A stretch of DNA of 64,000 bases. Origin: Neobacillus drentensis NBRC 102427 (GTDB taxonomy: Bacteria > Bacillota > Bacilli > Bacillales > Cytobacillaceae). The stretch lies in assembly GCF_001591445.1 (NCBI RefSeq), contig NZ_BCUX01000003.1, positions 124,001 through 188,000 of the forward strand. Reading direction: 5' to 3'. The translations under genes and the position numbers were made by a program. Below the pieces are notes generated by a model. That model had not been told where the DNA came from and did no database searches. It saw only the letters and a list, made by a program, of their open reading frames with translations. Positions 51,340-61,010 of this stretch are shown one piece after another. Each line of letters opens with the position of its first letter. The stretch's first letter is position 1.

Positions 51340-53091
51340 TTAATGTCCCCCATGCTCGACCAGCTCTTCCAATTGCTGGCGTAAATACATTTCCTTATAC
51401 CATCCATCTGATTCCATCAAATCTTCATGGATACCTCTTTCAACAATCTTACCATCCTCAAGAACAAGAATAAGATCTGCATGTTGAATGGCGCTTAATC
51501 GGTGTGAGGTAATAATGGTGGTTTTCCCTTCTCTGTTCTCTCTTAAAGAAGAAAGAATGGCTTCTTCCGTTTTCGCATCAACAGCAGATAATGAATCGTC
51601 GAGGACCAGGACTTCCGGATTCATCAACAAAGCCCGTGCAATCGAAATCCTTTGTTTCTGCCCTCCCGATAAAGACACACCCCGTTCTCCAACAATCGTA
51701 TGGTAACCATCTATAAATTGAAGGATGTCCTCATGAATATTAGCAAGCCTAGCAGCATTCTCGATTTCTTTCGTTGATGCATTTGGGTTAGTAAAGGCAA
51801 TGTTTTCACCGACAGAGGCTGAAAACAAGAAATGATCTTGTGGAACATACCCGATAGCTTCGCGTAGTTTTTCGAGTTTATATTCTTTCAGAGCTTTTCC
51901 ACCAAACATAATCTCACCATCATAGCGATCAAATTCACGTATAAGGAGCTTTAAGAGAGTTGTTTTTCCAGCACCTGTTTTCCCAACAATCCCAAGTGTT
52001 TCCCCTGTATGTAATATGAAATTAATATCTTTTAAAACCGGTATTGTTTCCCCGGGATAAGTAAAATCCGCAAGCTTGTATTCGATATCACCTTCCGGCA
52101 CGACATTTAAAGCTTTCTCGTCATCGGAGATGTCTACTTTTTCTTGAAAGAGCAAGGAAACCCGGTCATATGAAGCACTCCCCCGCTCAACAATGTTAAA
52201 TAGCCAACCAAAAGCAAGCATTGGCCAGACGAGTAACCCTAAATAAGTAGTAAACGATAGTAATTGCCCAATCGTTAATTCCCCATTTAGGACGTACTTC
52301 GCTCCAAACACAATCGATAAAAAGAAGGAAATTCCCACAATAATCGAAATCGTCGGATCGAAAAGAGAATCAATTTTTGCAACTGTAATATTTTTTTGGA
52401 CAACGTCCTCGGATTGCTTACGAAAATCCTCAATGTCTTCCTTTTCTTGACCAAAGGTTTTAATTACTTTAATCCCGGTGATACTTTCCTGAGTCTTATC
52501 ATTTAAAGATGAAAATGCTTCTTGTGCTTGATAAAAGGTTCGATGAAGCATCGTTCCAAACCAGCTCGTAAGGATTACCATAAGGGGCATCGGAATTAAA
52601 CAGATTAATGTTAATTTCCAACTTATTGTAAAAGCCATCGCAGCAATGACAAACCCGCCAGTTGAAAGAGAATCAACGAACGTTAACACGCCAACACCTG
52701 CTGTCTGCTGAATTGCCTGCAGATCATTGGTAGCATGTGCCATCAGGTCTCCAATCCGACGTTTTTGGTAGAAGGCTGGTGACATATTAGTAAAATGCTG
52801 ATAGAGACGATTTCGAAGCAATTTACTAAGCTTTACCGATGAACCGAAAATCATAATCCTCCAATAGTAGCGAAGGAAATACATGGCCAAAGCTACAACG
52901 ACGAGCACACCCATCCACTGACCAAGTAATCCAATAGTCATCGAGCCATCGTTAATATGGTCGGCAATGACCCCAATTATTTTTGGCGGCACCAGCTGTA
53001 ATATCGCTACAATCATTAAGATGAATATCCCTGAAAGATACGCTTTTTTCTCTTGTTTAAAATACCAGCCTAATTCTAAAAATACTTTCAT
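51340..53091 (-). CDS. heterodimeric ABC exporter, degenerate-site half (BmrC/YheI-like)
   Basis: A 583-residue half-transporter. The membrane part contains QKRRIGDLMAHATNDLQAIQ (coupling helix region near 105). The ATPase has Walker A GIVGKTGAGKTTLLKLLIRE near 367-385, signature VSLSGGQKQRISIARALLMN near 470-489, and Walker B EVLVLDDSLSAVDAKTEEAI, with Asp where active ATPases have Glu; H-loop TSHRLSAIQHADLILVLEDG. This is the degenerate site expected in the BmrC-type half. It is translated first and coupled to the other half. In B. subtilis no such genes lie in this position, so the pair is an insertion into the yne cluster. The substrate is unknown. Confidence 0.9.
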   Translation of the reverse strand: MKVFLELGWYFKQEKKAYLSGIFILMIVAILQLVPPKIIGVIADHINDGSMTIGLLGQWMGVLVVVALAMYFLRYYWRIMIFGSSVKLSKLLRNRLYQHFTNMSPAFYQKRRIGDLMAHATNDLQAIQQTAGVGVLTFVDSLSTGGFVIAAMAFTISWKLTLICLIPMPLMVILTSWFGTMLHRTFYQAQEAFSSLNDKTQESITGIKVIKTFGQEKEDIEDFRKQSEDVVQKNITVAKIDSLFDPTISIIVGISFFLSIVFGAKYVLNGELTIGQLLSFTTYLGLLVWPMLAFGWLFNIVERGSASYDRVSLLFQEKVDISDDEKALNVVPEGDIEYKLADFTYPGETIPVLKDINFILHTGETLGIVGKTGAGKTTLLKLLIREFDRYDGEIMFGGKALKEYKLEKLREAIGYVPQDHFLFSASVGENIAFTNPNASTKEIENAARLANIHEDILQFIDGYHTIVGERGVSLSGGQKQRISIARALLMNPEVLVLDDSLSAVDAKTEEAILSSLRENREGKTTIITSHRLSAIQHADLILVLEDGKIVERGIHEDLMESDGWYKEMYLRQQLEELVEHGGH

Positions 53092-53223
53092 TCAAACGCC
53101 CCCAAGACAAAAGAAAATCGTTCTCCTAAAATTGTGCACCGGAAAATTAATCCAACTGACTGAGGTTTCATTTTACCAAATTTTTATAAAATGATAAAGA
53201 TTTAGAATTTAAAATACGCCACG

Positions 53224-53250
53224 AAAAAAGCACTCATTATATGAGTGCTT
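53224..53250 (-). terminator. intrinsic terminator after yneF
   Basis: AAGCACTCAT (53229-53238) / ATGAGTGCTT (53241-53250), followed by a T run on the minus strand. Confidence 0.88.
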
Positions 53251-53257
53251 GTCCGTA

Positions 53258-53473
53258 TTATTTTGATTGTTGCTTGTTCATAGCAGCCATCATTTGGTTG
53301 ATTTTCTTTTGTGATGGTTTTTGACCCATTTGCATCATCATCATTTTTAACATTTGTTCATTGATTGGTGGATTTTTCTTTAAATAGCTCATCATATATT
53401 TACGAGCAATGAAAAATCCTAGTGCTACACCAGCTGCTAATGCTAGTATACCAACTAGAATGTAATATAACAT
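53258..53473 (-). CDS. yneF: YneF family protein (UPF0154)
   Basis: 71 residues: one N-terminal helix ([27 protein letters not shown]) and a basic tail with [20 protein letters not shown] and [11 protein letters not shown]. The length and motif KKNPPI-E-M are the YneF signature; its function is unknown but it is conserved in Bacilli and Mollicutes. The ATG at 53473 is nine bases after AGGAGG; a TTG two codons upstream is too near that site. It follows sirA, as in B. subtilis. Confidence 0.92.
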   Translation of the reverse strand: MLYYILVGILALAAGVALGFFIARKYMMSYLKKNPPINEQMLKMMMMQMGQKPSQKKINQMMAAMNKQQSK

Positions 53474-53544
53474 ATTCAACTTCCTCCTTCGTGTTGTCTA
53501 TCTTACAGTGTACTAAATTATACACGATTAGACAATATCTGCGA

Positions 53545-53988
53545 TTAGATAAATTTTCTTTCCTTTATTGGCTTTAACCAGCCGTAACGTTGATGTTTGA
53601 GGTCTAACGCCAAAAAAGAAGACTCACACTTTCTTAATACTTCAAAAAAAGCCGTCTCTGCTTCATAACTGCCCTGGGCATCAATTGTAATTAAGTCTTG
53701 GAATACTTCTAACTTTGCCGTACTTAGTTTTCCACTTAATTCAATTGAATATGCACCATGCTCTGCTTTAAATCCCTTAATTTTCCCAAGCTGCTTTTGA
53801 ATGAGCTGATGAATTTTAAGTACCTCTACTTTTTTGGTTATATAGGAAATTTGTTTTTGTGTAATAAATTTAAGCTCGCCGTTTGCTTTTTGGTGCTCAT
53901 GAAAAAGCTGAAAAAACAATCGCTCTCTTCCGAAGTAATGGGTCGCAAATTCATCTTCTATTAAATATAGCTGATATTTTCTCACCAC
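53545..53988 (-). CDS. sirA: SirA (YneE), sporulation inhibitor of replication
   Basis: 147 residues, the length of B. subtilis SirA. It opens YQLYLIEDEFATHYFGRERLFFQLF and ends LALDLKHQRYGWLKPIKERK, both characteristic of the family. SirA is made under Spo0A-P control and binds domain I of DnaA to block new initiation when cells commit to sporulation. The gene lies between tkt and yneF as in B. subtilis. The start is GTG with AAGGAGAG four bases upstream. A Spo0A-box-like sequence lies about 90 bp before it. Confidence 0.92.
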   Translation of the reverse strand: MVRKYQLYLIEDEFATHYFGRERLFFQLFHEHQKANGELKFITQKQISYITKKVEVLKIHQLIQKQLGKIKGFKAEHGAYSIELSGKLSTAKLEVFQDLITIDAQGSYEAETAFFEVLRKCESSFLALDLKHQRYGWLKPIKERKFI

Positions 53989-54076
53989 TGTTCTCTCCTT
54001 CGTTGATTACCCTTTTTACTATTATAAAAAAAGTCAAACGTAACTTTTGTCTTTCGGCGGCAAAAACTTTCACTAT

Positions 54077-54087
54077 TTTTGTCGATT
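54077..54087 (+). promoter_or_regulatory. Spo0A box-like site upstream of sirA
   Basis: TTTTGTCGATT on the plus strand differs from the 0A-box consensus TTTTGTCGAAT at one position. It lies about 90 bp upstream of the sirA start. Control of sirA by Spo0A-P is known in B. subtilis; that this is the site is inference. Confidence 0.5.
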
Positions 54088-54185
54088 AGCAGGATTCTAA
54101 GCAATTCTTTTATAAATTCGGTAGATTTATTGAATTTTCCTTTTAATAAATGGCATTGTTCAAAAAATTGTAAAAAAATTAAGCG

Positions 54186-54215
54186 TAAAAAAAGAAGAAC
54201 GGAATTATCCGTTCT
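54186..54215 (-). terminator. intrinsic terminator of tkt
   Basis: GAACGGA (54197-54203) / TCCGTTC (54208-54214), loop ATTA, then a long T run on the minus strand 20 bp after the transketolase stop. Confidence 0.85.
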
Positions 54216-54235
54216 CCCTAATACTTCAATATTAA

Positions 54236-56242
54236 CTATTGTTGCAAAAGTACTTTCACACGAGCTACCACATTGCTTACCGTAAAGCCAAACTCTTCCA
54301 TAATCTTTTCTCCAGGCGCTGAAGCTCCGAAATGATCGATTGCTAATACATCGCCTTCGTCACCAGTATATTTGTGCCAGCCAAAGGATGCTCCCACTTC
54401 AATTCCAAGACGCTTTTTCACATTTCTTGGTAGCACAGACTCTTTGTATTCTTTGGATTGCTGCTCGAAGCGATCCCATGAAGGCATACTTACAACTGAA
54501 ACATGGACACCCTCGCCCGCTAGAGCTTTTTGAGCTTCAACTGCAAGGCTTACTTCTGAACCAGTTGCCAGTATTAATGCATCCGGAGTATCCCTTTCTG
54601 ATGGTGAAACAACATATGCTCCTTTTGAAACACCCTCATATGCATTTGTATCTGTTCCTTTTAACGTTGGCAAATCTTGACGAGTCAAAACAAGTGCTGT
54701 TGGTTTGTTTGTTGACTCAACTGCAAGTTTCCAAGCGGCGGCTGTTTCATTGCCATCGGCAGGACGAATAATTGATAATCCTGACATCGCACGTAATGCT
54801 GCAAGCTGTTCAACTGGCTCATGTGTTGGTCCGTCTTCCCCGACAGCAATACTGTCATGGGTGAATACATACGTAACAGGTAAGCCCATTAACGCTGCTA
54901 GACGAATTGCAGGACGTAAGTAGTCAGAGAAAACAAAGAAGGTTCCGCCAAATACTTTCACCCCGCCATGAAGAGCTATACCGTTCATAGCTGCTCCCAT
55001 TCCAAATTCACGAACGCCAAACCAGATATTGCGGCCTTCATAGGAACCAGGCATAAAATCAGTTGTACCCTTAATCATCGTTTTATTCGAGCCGGCAAGG
55101 TCCGCTGATCCACCAATAAAAATTGGTAAATTCTTAGCAATTCCATTTAAGACTTCACCTGAAGAAGCACGGCTTGCCAAGCTTTTTCCTTCAGCATAAA
55201 CCGGAATATCTTTGTCCCAACCTTCAGGAAGTTCATTATTTAATGCTTGTTCTAGCTGTGTAGCGAGTTCAGGATACTCTTTTTTATATTGAGCGAAAAG
55301 ATCATTCCACTCTTTTTCCTTTTTCTCACCATTTTCAACGATTAGCTTCTGGAAGTTATCATAAACCTCTTGCGGCACATGGAAATCTTCTTCAAAGGTC
55401 CATTTATAGGCCTCTTTTGTAAGCTTTAGTTCATTTGCTCCCAGTGGTGAACCATGTACACCTGAAGTTCCAGCACGGTTTGGTGAGCCGTATCCAATGA
55501 CTGTTCTTACTTCAATCATTGTTGGTCTGTCTAAATCATTTCTCGCTTCTTCAAGAGCTTTTGCAATTTCTTCAAGATTGTTGCCATCTTCGACTCGAAC
55601 ATATTGCCAGCCATAGGATAGGAAGCGATCTTTGACACTTTCTGAAAATGACTTATTTAAGTCTCCATCAAGAGAGATATCATTTGAATCATATAGGACT
55701 ACCAATCGACCAAGTTTCAAGTGTCCTGCTAATGAAGCTGCCTCAGCAGATACACCCTCCATTAAATCTCCATCTCCACAGATGCTGTATGTAAAATGGT
55801 TCACAAGTTCATATTTATCTTTATTATAAACACTTGCCACATGGCGTTCTGCCATTGCCATTCCAACTGCCATCGCAATCCCCTGACCTAGTGGACCAGT
55901 GGTTGCTTCAACACCCTCTGTGTGGCCATATTCCGGGTGACCAGGCGTTTTTGAGCCCCATTGACGAAATTGTTTTAGATCATCCATTGTTAAGTTGAAA
56001 CCGGACAAATGAAGCATGCTGTATAACAATGCTGAACCATGGCCAGCCGATAAGACAAAACGGTCACGGTTAAACCAGTGAGGATTTTTGGGATTTTGGT
56101 TTAAGAACCTCGTCCATAAAGTATAAGCCATTGGCGCCGCACCCATCGGCATCCCTGGATGTCCTGAGTTTGCTTTCTCAATCGCATCAATCGCAAGTGT
56201 TCGAATTGAAGTTACAGATAAATCATCAATAGTATTAAACAT
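54236..56242 (-). CDS. tkt: transketolase
   Basis: 668 residues, the full length. [32 protein letters not shown] opens the protein. The thiamine diphosphate site [20 protein letters not shown] near 154-173 leads to [30 protein letters not shown] near 410-430 carries the catalytic Glu, and [30 protein letters not shown] near 465-490 the second signature. It transfers two-carbon units between ketose and aldose phosphates in the pentose phosphate pathway. It lies between ynzC and sirA exactly as in B. subtilis and has its own terminator. Confidence 0.97.
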   Translation of the reverse strand: MFNTIDDLSVTSIRTLAIDAIEKANSGHPGMPMGAAPMAYTLWTRFLNQNPKNPHWFNRDRFVLSAGHGSALLYSMLHLSGFNLTMDDLKQFRQWGSKTPGHPEYGHTEGVEATTGPLGQGIAMAVGMAMAERHVASVYNKDKYELVNHFTYSICGDGDLMEGVSAEAASLAGHLKLGRLVVLYDSNDISLDGDLNKSFSESVKDRFLSYGWQYVRVEDGNNLEEIAKALEEARNDLDRPTMIEVRTVIGYGSPNRAGTSGVHGSPLGANELKLTKEAYKWTFEEDFHVPQEVYDNFQKLIVENGEKKEKEWNDLFAQYKKEYPELATQLEQALNNELPEGWDKDIPVYAEGKSLASRASSGEVLNGIAKNLPIFIGGSADLAGSNKTMIKGTTDFMPGSYEGRNIWFGVREFGMGAAMNGIALHGGVKVFGGTFFVFSDYLRPAIRLAALMGLPVTYVFTHDSIAVGEDGPTHEPVEQLAALRAMSGLSIIRPADGNETAAAWKLAVESTNKPTALVLTRQDLPTLKGTDTNAYEGVSKGAYVVSPSERDTPDALILATGSEVSLAVEAQKALAGEGVHVSVVSMPSWDRFEQQSKEYKESVLPRNVKKRLGIEVGASFGWHKYTGDEGDVLAIDHFGASAPGEKIMEEFGFTVSNVVARVKVLLQQ

Positions 56243-56420
56243 GAATTACATCCTTTCCTAATCACTAGGTTACTAAATACATTTCAATTTTATATTGCTA
56301 CCGTTATTTATTCAACAAATAGCATAAAATAAGAAACAAATATCACTTTGCTTCTTATTTTGACACAGAAATAGTCACAATATGTAATAAAGGAATACAA
56401 AAAAATGTATTCCTGAACTT

Positions 56421-56651
56421 TTAATGAAGTGTATTTTTTTTCCTAGCTTTAATTTTTTCTGGTGTTACATCGTTTCCTTCGGGATCAATAAACTTGGTGT
56501 TGGTAAGAGTATCTAGCATATTCGAACGGAAAGTAGCTAAATATTCACTTCTAAGTCTCGATTGCTCTTTAGCTTCTATTTCAGTCAATCCCGTTGCCTT
56601 TGCTTTACGCGCCAGTTCATTTATTCTAGCCATCTTTTCTTTTGAAAGCAT
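56421..56651 (-). CDS. ynzC: YnzC family protein (UPF0291, DUF896)
   Basis: 76 residues: MLSKEKMARINELARKAKAT, GLTEIEAKEQSRLRSEYLAT, FRSNMLDTL. This is the compact two-helix DUF896 domain followed by a basic tail. In B. subtilis YnzC is an SOS-controlled small protein, encoded after yneB; here the order yneB-ynzC-tkt is the same. The ATG has AAGGAAGGTCC upstream. Its molecular function is not known. Confidence 0.93.
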   Translation of the reverse strand: MLSKEKMARINELARKAKATGLTEIEAKEQSRLRSEYLATFRSNMLDTLTNTKFIDPEGNDVTPEKIKARKKNTLH

Positions 56652-56696
56652 TCAAGGACCTTCCTTTCAACTATTTACATGACACCTGATTTTACT

Positions 56697-57387
<691 letters not shown>

Positions 57388-57711
57388 CTATTCTTCAAGC
57401 GCACTAGCTAATTCTTTTGTAGATGAGGCTTCTTTACTGACAGGAATGATGATTTCTTCTCCAGGAAAAATTTTATCTTCGTCAATTTCATTATGCTTTT
57501 TTATCCAAGCAACAAATTCCTTGTTTGACAAAGAATGCTGATTTGAAAACTGATCAGATATTTCCCAAAGCGAATCTCCCTCTGCGATAGTAACTTTTAA
57601 ATACTCAATCTGATCGTTTGAATGATGTTGAATTGATAATATGAATGAAAGTGAACAGCTTAATATTATAAGAGTAATAGCATAGGAGTATTTGTTCCAT
57701 AATTTTTTCAT
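57388..57711 (-). CDS. yneA: YneA, SOS cell-division inhibitor with LysM domain
   Basis: About 107 residues. A signal-anchor helix (YAITLIILSCSLSFILSI, residues about 8-26) is followed by an extracellular LysM domain: KVTIAEGDSLWEISDQFSNQ, HNEIDEDKIFPGEEIIIPV. YneA delays division during the SOS response by acting on the membrane side of the division machinery and is short-lived. The start ATG at 57711 has GAGGTG six bases upstream. It is divergent from lexA with several SOS boxes between, the conserved arrangement. Confidence 0.94.
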   Translation of the reverse strand: MKKLWNKYSYAITLIILSCSLSFILSIQHHSNDQIEYLKVTIAEGDSLWEISDQFSNQHSLSNKEFVAWIKKHNEIDEDKIFPGEEIIIPVSKEASSTKELASALEE

Positions 57712-57728
57712 AATAAACACCTCGAATA

Positions 57729-57832
57729 GGAATGTACGTTCGTTTTATATTTTTATTATAAACCGAACATTCGTTTGTTGTCAATTATTTTTTCGAACTT
57801 ATGTTTGTATAAAAAAAGCGAACATGTTATAA
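57729..57832. promoter_or_regulatory. LexA (SOS) boxes and lexA promoter between yneA and lexA
   Basis: Matches to CGAAC-N4-GTTCG: CGAACATTCGTTTG (57764-57777) and CGAACTTATGTTTG (57794-57807), each one base off; weaker CGAACGTACATTCC on the minus strand (57729-57742) and CGAACATGTTATAA (57819-57832). The lexA promoter is TTGTAT (57805-57810), 17 bp, TATAAT (57828-57833), overlapped by two of the boxes. Confidence 0.85.
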
Positions 57833-57868
57833 TAAAGTAAACATAAACTAGGCGAGGTGGATTTTATC

Positions 57869-58492
57869 ATGGCTAAAATATCAAAGCGGCAGCAGGATAT
57901 CTTAGATTTCATTAAAAGTGAGGTTAAGAGTAAAGGATATCCCCCTTCAGTAAGGGAAATTGGAGAAGCGGTTGGACTTGCATCCAGTTCTACTGTTCAC
58001 GGTCATCTAGCAAGATTGGAAAGCAAAGGACTAATTCGGCGAGATCCAACTAAACCAAGAGCAATTGAAATATTAGAGGCAGATGTGGCTGCGCATATAC
58101 CAAGGAATGCTGTAGTCAATGTTCCGGTGGTCGGTAAAGTAACTGCAGGACTGCCAATTACCGCTATTGAAAATGTAGAAGAATTTTTCCCGCTTCCAGA
58201 AAGACTTGCACCTGCTGATGAGCAAGTTTTCATGCTGGAAATCATGGGTGAGAGTATGATAGAGGCCGGGATACTAAACGGTGATTATGTTATTGTTAAG
58301 CAGCAGCCAACCGCAAATAACGGGGATATTGTTGTAGCGATGACCGAGGAAGACGAAGCCACCTGTAAGAGATTTTTCAAAGAAAAAGATTACATACGCC
58401 TGCAGCCGGAAAATTCTACAATGGACCCGATAATATTGAGGAATGTATCCATTTTAGGGAAAGTCATTGGTGTTTACCGGCATTTACATTAA
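57869..58492 (+). CDS. lexA: LexA repressor
   Basis: 207 residues. The winged helix is [52 protein letters not shown]. The self-cleavage site is Ala93-Gly94 in [10 protein letters not shown]; the catalytic dyad is Ser129 (EIMGESM) and Lys167 (EATCKRFF). It represses SOS genes until RecA filaments stimulate its cleavage. The start ATG at 57869 has GGTGG eight bases upstream. It is divergent from yneA-yneB-ynzC and controls itself through the boxes in between. Confidence 0.97.
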   Translation: MAKISKRQQDILDFIKSEVKSKGYPPSVREIGEAVGLASSSTVHGHLARLESKGLIRRDPTKPRAIEILEADVAAHIPRNAVVNVPVVGKVTAGLPITAIENVEEFFPLPERLAPADEQVFMLEIMGESMIEAGILNGDYVIVKQQPTANNGDIVVAMTEEDEATCKRFFKEKDYIRLQPENSTMDPIILRNVSILGKVIGVYRHLH

Positions 58493-58500
58493 GTTTAAGA

Positions 58501-58532
58501 GAGTTGGCATTTTTGATGCCGGCTCTTTTTTT
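58501..58532 (+). terminator. intrinsic terminator of lexA
   Basis: GAGTTGGCAT (58501-58510) / ATGCCGGCTC with two G-U pairs, then seven T. Confidence 0.85.
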
Positions 58533-58590
58533 GGTTCGTGTTCCTATCACCAAAGAAATCAATTAATATGAATTCGGATAGAGCGAATAA

Positions 58591-58620
58591 TTAAAAAGGA
58601 GTAGCCAGAAAGCCACTCCT
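58591..58620 (-). terminator. terminator of the 84-residue gene
   Basis: AGGAGTAGC (58597-58605) / GCCACTCCT (58612-58620), one mismatch, with a short T run on the minus strand. Confidence 0.7.
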
Positions 58621-58629
58621 CAAATCACC

Positions 58630-58884
58630 TTATTTTGCTATTCTCGCTTGTATTTCAGATAATCTCACCTTAAACAATACATTATAAACGATTGTACCCT
58701 CTTCAATAAAGGTGGTATGTGAGACATACACTCCTTTAAAGGTTCTACATTGTTCATCAAATAGAAAACATTCCTGACCTTTTGCGCCTGATTCTATCAA
58801 ACTTAAAATAAGGTCAGGCTTCTTATACGTCTTTACTCGTAGTATTTCTTGGGTTAGAGCATTACAAATTTGCAATTTATACAA
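58630..58884 (-). CDS. small hypothetical protein between lexA and glnA
   Basis: 84 residues: MYKLQICNALTQEILRVKTY, KKPDLILSLIESGAKGQECF, LFDEQCRTFKGVYVSHTTFI, then EEGTIVYNVLFKVRLSEIQA. It looks like a small mixed alpha/beta protein with no membrane segment. I do not recognise a family. AGGTGCTC lies before the ATG as a weak ribosome site. It has its own terminator and stands between the converging lexA gene and the glnRA operon. It is probably a genuine gene of the conserved core neighbourhood, but the function is open. Confidence 0.6.
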   Translation of the reverse strand: MYKLQICNALTQEILRVKTYKKPDLILSLIESGAKGQECFLFDEQCRTFKGVYVSHTTFIEEGTIVYNVLFKVRLSEIQARIAK

Positions 58885-59054
58885 TTAGAGCACCTCCCAA
58901 ATGTTTTCAACTTAAGCATATATTATTTAGGATTAAAGGAACGGTAAGAATTGTGAATTTTTAAAGAACATCAACAACTCTTTAATAATACTCTATTCCT
59001 TTAACTTTTATTTAGAATGATTGGGGAGGATTAGTTTGAAAAAGAGCGAGACAT

Positions 59055-59088
59055 AGAAAAGCCCTGACGCTAGGCGCCAGGGCTTTGG
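59055..59088 (-). terminator. intrinsic terminator of glnA
   Basis: AAAGCCCTG (59058-59066) / CAGGGCTTT (59078-59086), followed by T residues on the minus strand. Confidence 0.9.
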
Positions 59089-59093
59089 TGATA

Positions 59094-60428
59094 TTAATAC
59101 ATGCTCATATATTGATCGCGTTCCCATTGGTGAACGACTGTTCTAAACATATCCCACTCGATTTCTTTTGCTTCAACAAAGTGTTCCATAATGTGATCGC
59201 CAAGACCTGAAACAATTACTTCGTCAGCTTTTAGTTGATCTAATGCTTGATCAAGTGTGGCAGGAAGATCGATGATTCCTTCTTCAATTCTTTCTTCCTT
59301 GCTCATTACATAGATGTTTCTGTCAACTGGTGCTGGAGGAGTTAATTTGTTTTTAATTCCGTCTAATCCTGCTTTTAGAAGCACAGCCATTGCTAAGTAT
59401 GGGTTTGCTGCAGGGTCAACGCTACGAACCTCAACACGAGTACTCAATCCACGTGATGCCGGGATACGAACTAATGGTGAACGGTTTCTAGATGACCAAG
59501 CTACATAACATGGTGCTTCATAGCCAGGAACAAGTCGCTTATAAGAGTTTACAGTTGGATTTGTTACAGCTGTAAAGGCTGGAGCATGCTTTAGAATTCC
59601 AGCGATGAATTGACGTGAAGTTTCGCTCATGTCTAAGTCGCCACCTGGCTCATAGAATGCATTTTCGCCATTTTTAAATAATGAAAGGTTCATGTGCATT
59701 CCAGATCCGTTTACTCCGTATAATGGTTTTGGCATAAAGGTTGCGTGCAAGCCATGTTTACGTGCAATTGTTTTAACAACTAATTTAAACGTTTGGATTT
59801 GGTCACATGCTGTTAATGCATCCGCATATTTAAAATCAATTTCATGCTGACCTGGCGCTACTTCATGGTGAGAAGCTTCAATTTCAAAGCCCATTTCTTC
59901 TAACTCAAGAACGATATCACGACGGCAGTTTTCACCTAAATCTGTTGGTGCTAAGTCAAAATAACCACCTTGGTCATTCAATTCTAGACTTGGTTCACCT
60001 TTTTCATCTAATTTAAATAAGAAGAATTCAGGCTCAGGTCCTAAGTTAAAGTTAGTGAAACCTAACTCTTCCATTTCTCTTAATACTCTTCTTAAGTTGT
60101 TACGAGGATCACCTTCAAATGGTTTTCCTTCTGGAGTGTAAATATCACAAATTAAACGGGCAACTTTCCCTTTTTCTGCTGTCCACGGGAATACCACCCA
60201 TGTATTAAGGTCAGGATATAGTAACATATCAGATTCTTCAATTCGTACGAAACCTTCAATGGAAGAACCGTCAAACATCATTTTGTTATCAAGTGCTTTT
60301 TCTAATTGGCTAATAGGAATTTCCACGTTTTTAATTGTTCCAAGGATATCTGTGAATTGTAAACGAATAAATTTCACGTTTTCTTCAACTGCTAATCTTT
60401 TAATATCATCTCTTGAATACTTTGTCAT
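59094..60428 (-). CDS. glnA: glutamine synthetase type I
   Basis: 444 residues, the GSI-alpha length. [20 protein letters not shown] near 50-70 is the N-terminal signature; [15 protein letters not shown] and [20 protein letters not shown] carry metal-binding Glu and His. [20 protein letters not shown] is the ATP site, and [20 protein letters not shown] follows. It makes glutamine from glutamate, ammonia and ATP, and in Bacillus the feedback-inhibited enzyme also controls GlnR and TnrA. It is the second gene of the glnRA operon, 37 bp after glnR. Confidence 0.97.
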   Translation of the reverse strand: MTKYSRDDIKRLAVEENVKFIRLQFTDILGTIKNVEIPISQLEKALDNKMMFDGSSIEGFVRIEESDMLLYPDLNTWVVFPWTAEKGKVARLICDIYTPEGKPFEGDPRNNLRRVLREMEELGFTNFNLGPEPEFFLFKLDEKGEPSLELNDQGGYFDLAPTDLGENCRRDIVLELEEMGFEIEASHHEVAPGQHEIDFKYADALTACDQIQTFKLVVKTIARKHGLHATFMPKPLYGVNGSGMHMNLSLFKNGENAFYEPGGDLDMSETSRQFIAGILKHAPAFTAVTNPTVNSYKRLVPGYEAPCYVAWSSRNRSPLVRIPASRGLSTRVEVRSVDPAANPYLAMAVLLKAGLDGIKNKLTPPAPVDRNIYVMSKEERIEEGIIDLPATLDQALDQLKADEVIVSGLGDHIMEHFVEAKEIEWDMFRTVVHQWERDQYMSMY

Positions 60429-60465
60429 TTTCTTACCCCCTATTTTTTAAAAAGAAGTCCCACTA

Positions 60466-60867
60466 CTAATGGAAGAATCTTGAAATATCTCCTTGACGTA
60501 ATGAGGATCGATTATTTCGACCTGAATGCATCATTTCGTTTCGAAGTAGCTTTCTAAGCTGTTCATCTGTTAATTCACGTTTTGTCTTAATTGATTGTTG
60601 CTCAAGAATGATTGATTGCTGTTCTTTCACTAGGAACAATTGTTTAATGCCAGCCATATTGACACCTTGATCGATTAAATCCTTAATTTCTAGAAGCCTA
60701 TCAATATCATTCAGACAATATAGACGTCTATTCCCCTCGGTTCTTGCAGGAGAAATCAATTGGTGTTCTTCGTAGTATCGAATTTGCCTGGCTGTAAGTT
60801 CGGTTAGCTGCATGACTGTTCCAATTGGAAACAGTGGCATCGAACGGCGAATTTCCTTTCCACTCAC
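60466..60867 (-). CDS. glnR: GlnR, MerR-family nitrogen repressor
   Basis: 133 residues. The N-terminal MerR-type DNA-binding domain [40 protein letters not shown] is canonical. The C-terminal tail ends [17 protein letters not shown], the segment through which feedback-inhibited glutamine synthetase activates GlnR. It represses glnRA and other nitrogen genes when nitrogen is plentiful. The start is GTG with GGAGG upstream. Two GlnR/TnrA boxes lie in its promoter. Confidence 0.96.
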   Translation of the reverse strand: MSGKEIRRSMPLFPIGTVMQLTELTARQIRYYEEHQLISPARTEGNRRLYCLNDIDRLLEIKDLIDQGVNMAGIKQLFLVKEQQSIILEQQSIKTKRELTDEQLRKLLRNEMMHSGRNNRSSLRQGDISRFFH

Positions 60868-60902
60868 TTAATTCCTCCTCCCCTTGGGTTATTTATATTG
60901 TT

Positions 60903-60953
60903 ATTATATTTCGTGTTAGAAAAGTTGTCAATGATATGTTAGGTTTTCTTACA
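60903..60953 (-). promoter_or_regulatory. glnR promoter with two GlnR/TnrA boxes
   Basis: On the minus strand -35 TTGACA (60926-60931), 17 bp, -10 TATAAT (60903-60908). A perfect TGTNA-N7-TNACA box lies at 60937-60953 (TGTAAGAAAACCTAACA). A weaker one, TGTTAGAAAAGTTGTCA, at 60914-60930 overlaps the -35, the same two-operator layout as in B. subtilis glnRA. Confidence 0.92.
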
Positions 60954-60963
60954 TGAAATTTTT

Positions 60964-60998
60964 AAAAAAATTGGACAACTTAAAATCGCTGTCCATTT
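60964..60998 (-). terminator. intrinsic terminator of ynbB
   Basis: TGGACA / TGTCCA stem followed by seven T on the minus strand, after the ynbB stop and just upstream of the glnR promoter. Confidence 0.75.
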
Positions 60999-61010
60999 GG
61001 GTATTATTTT

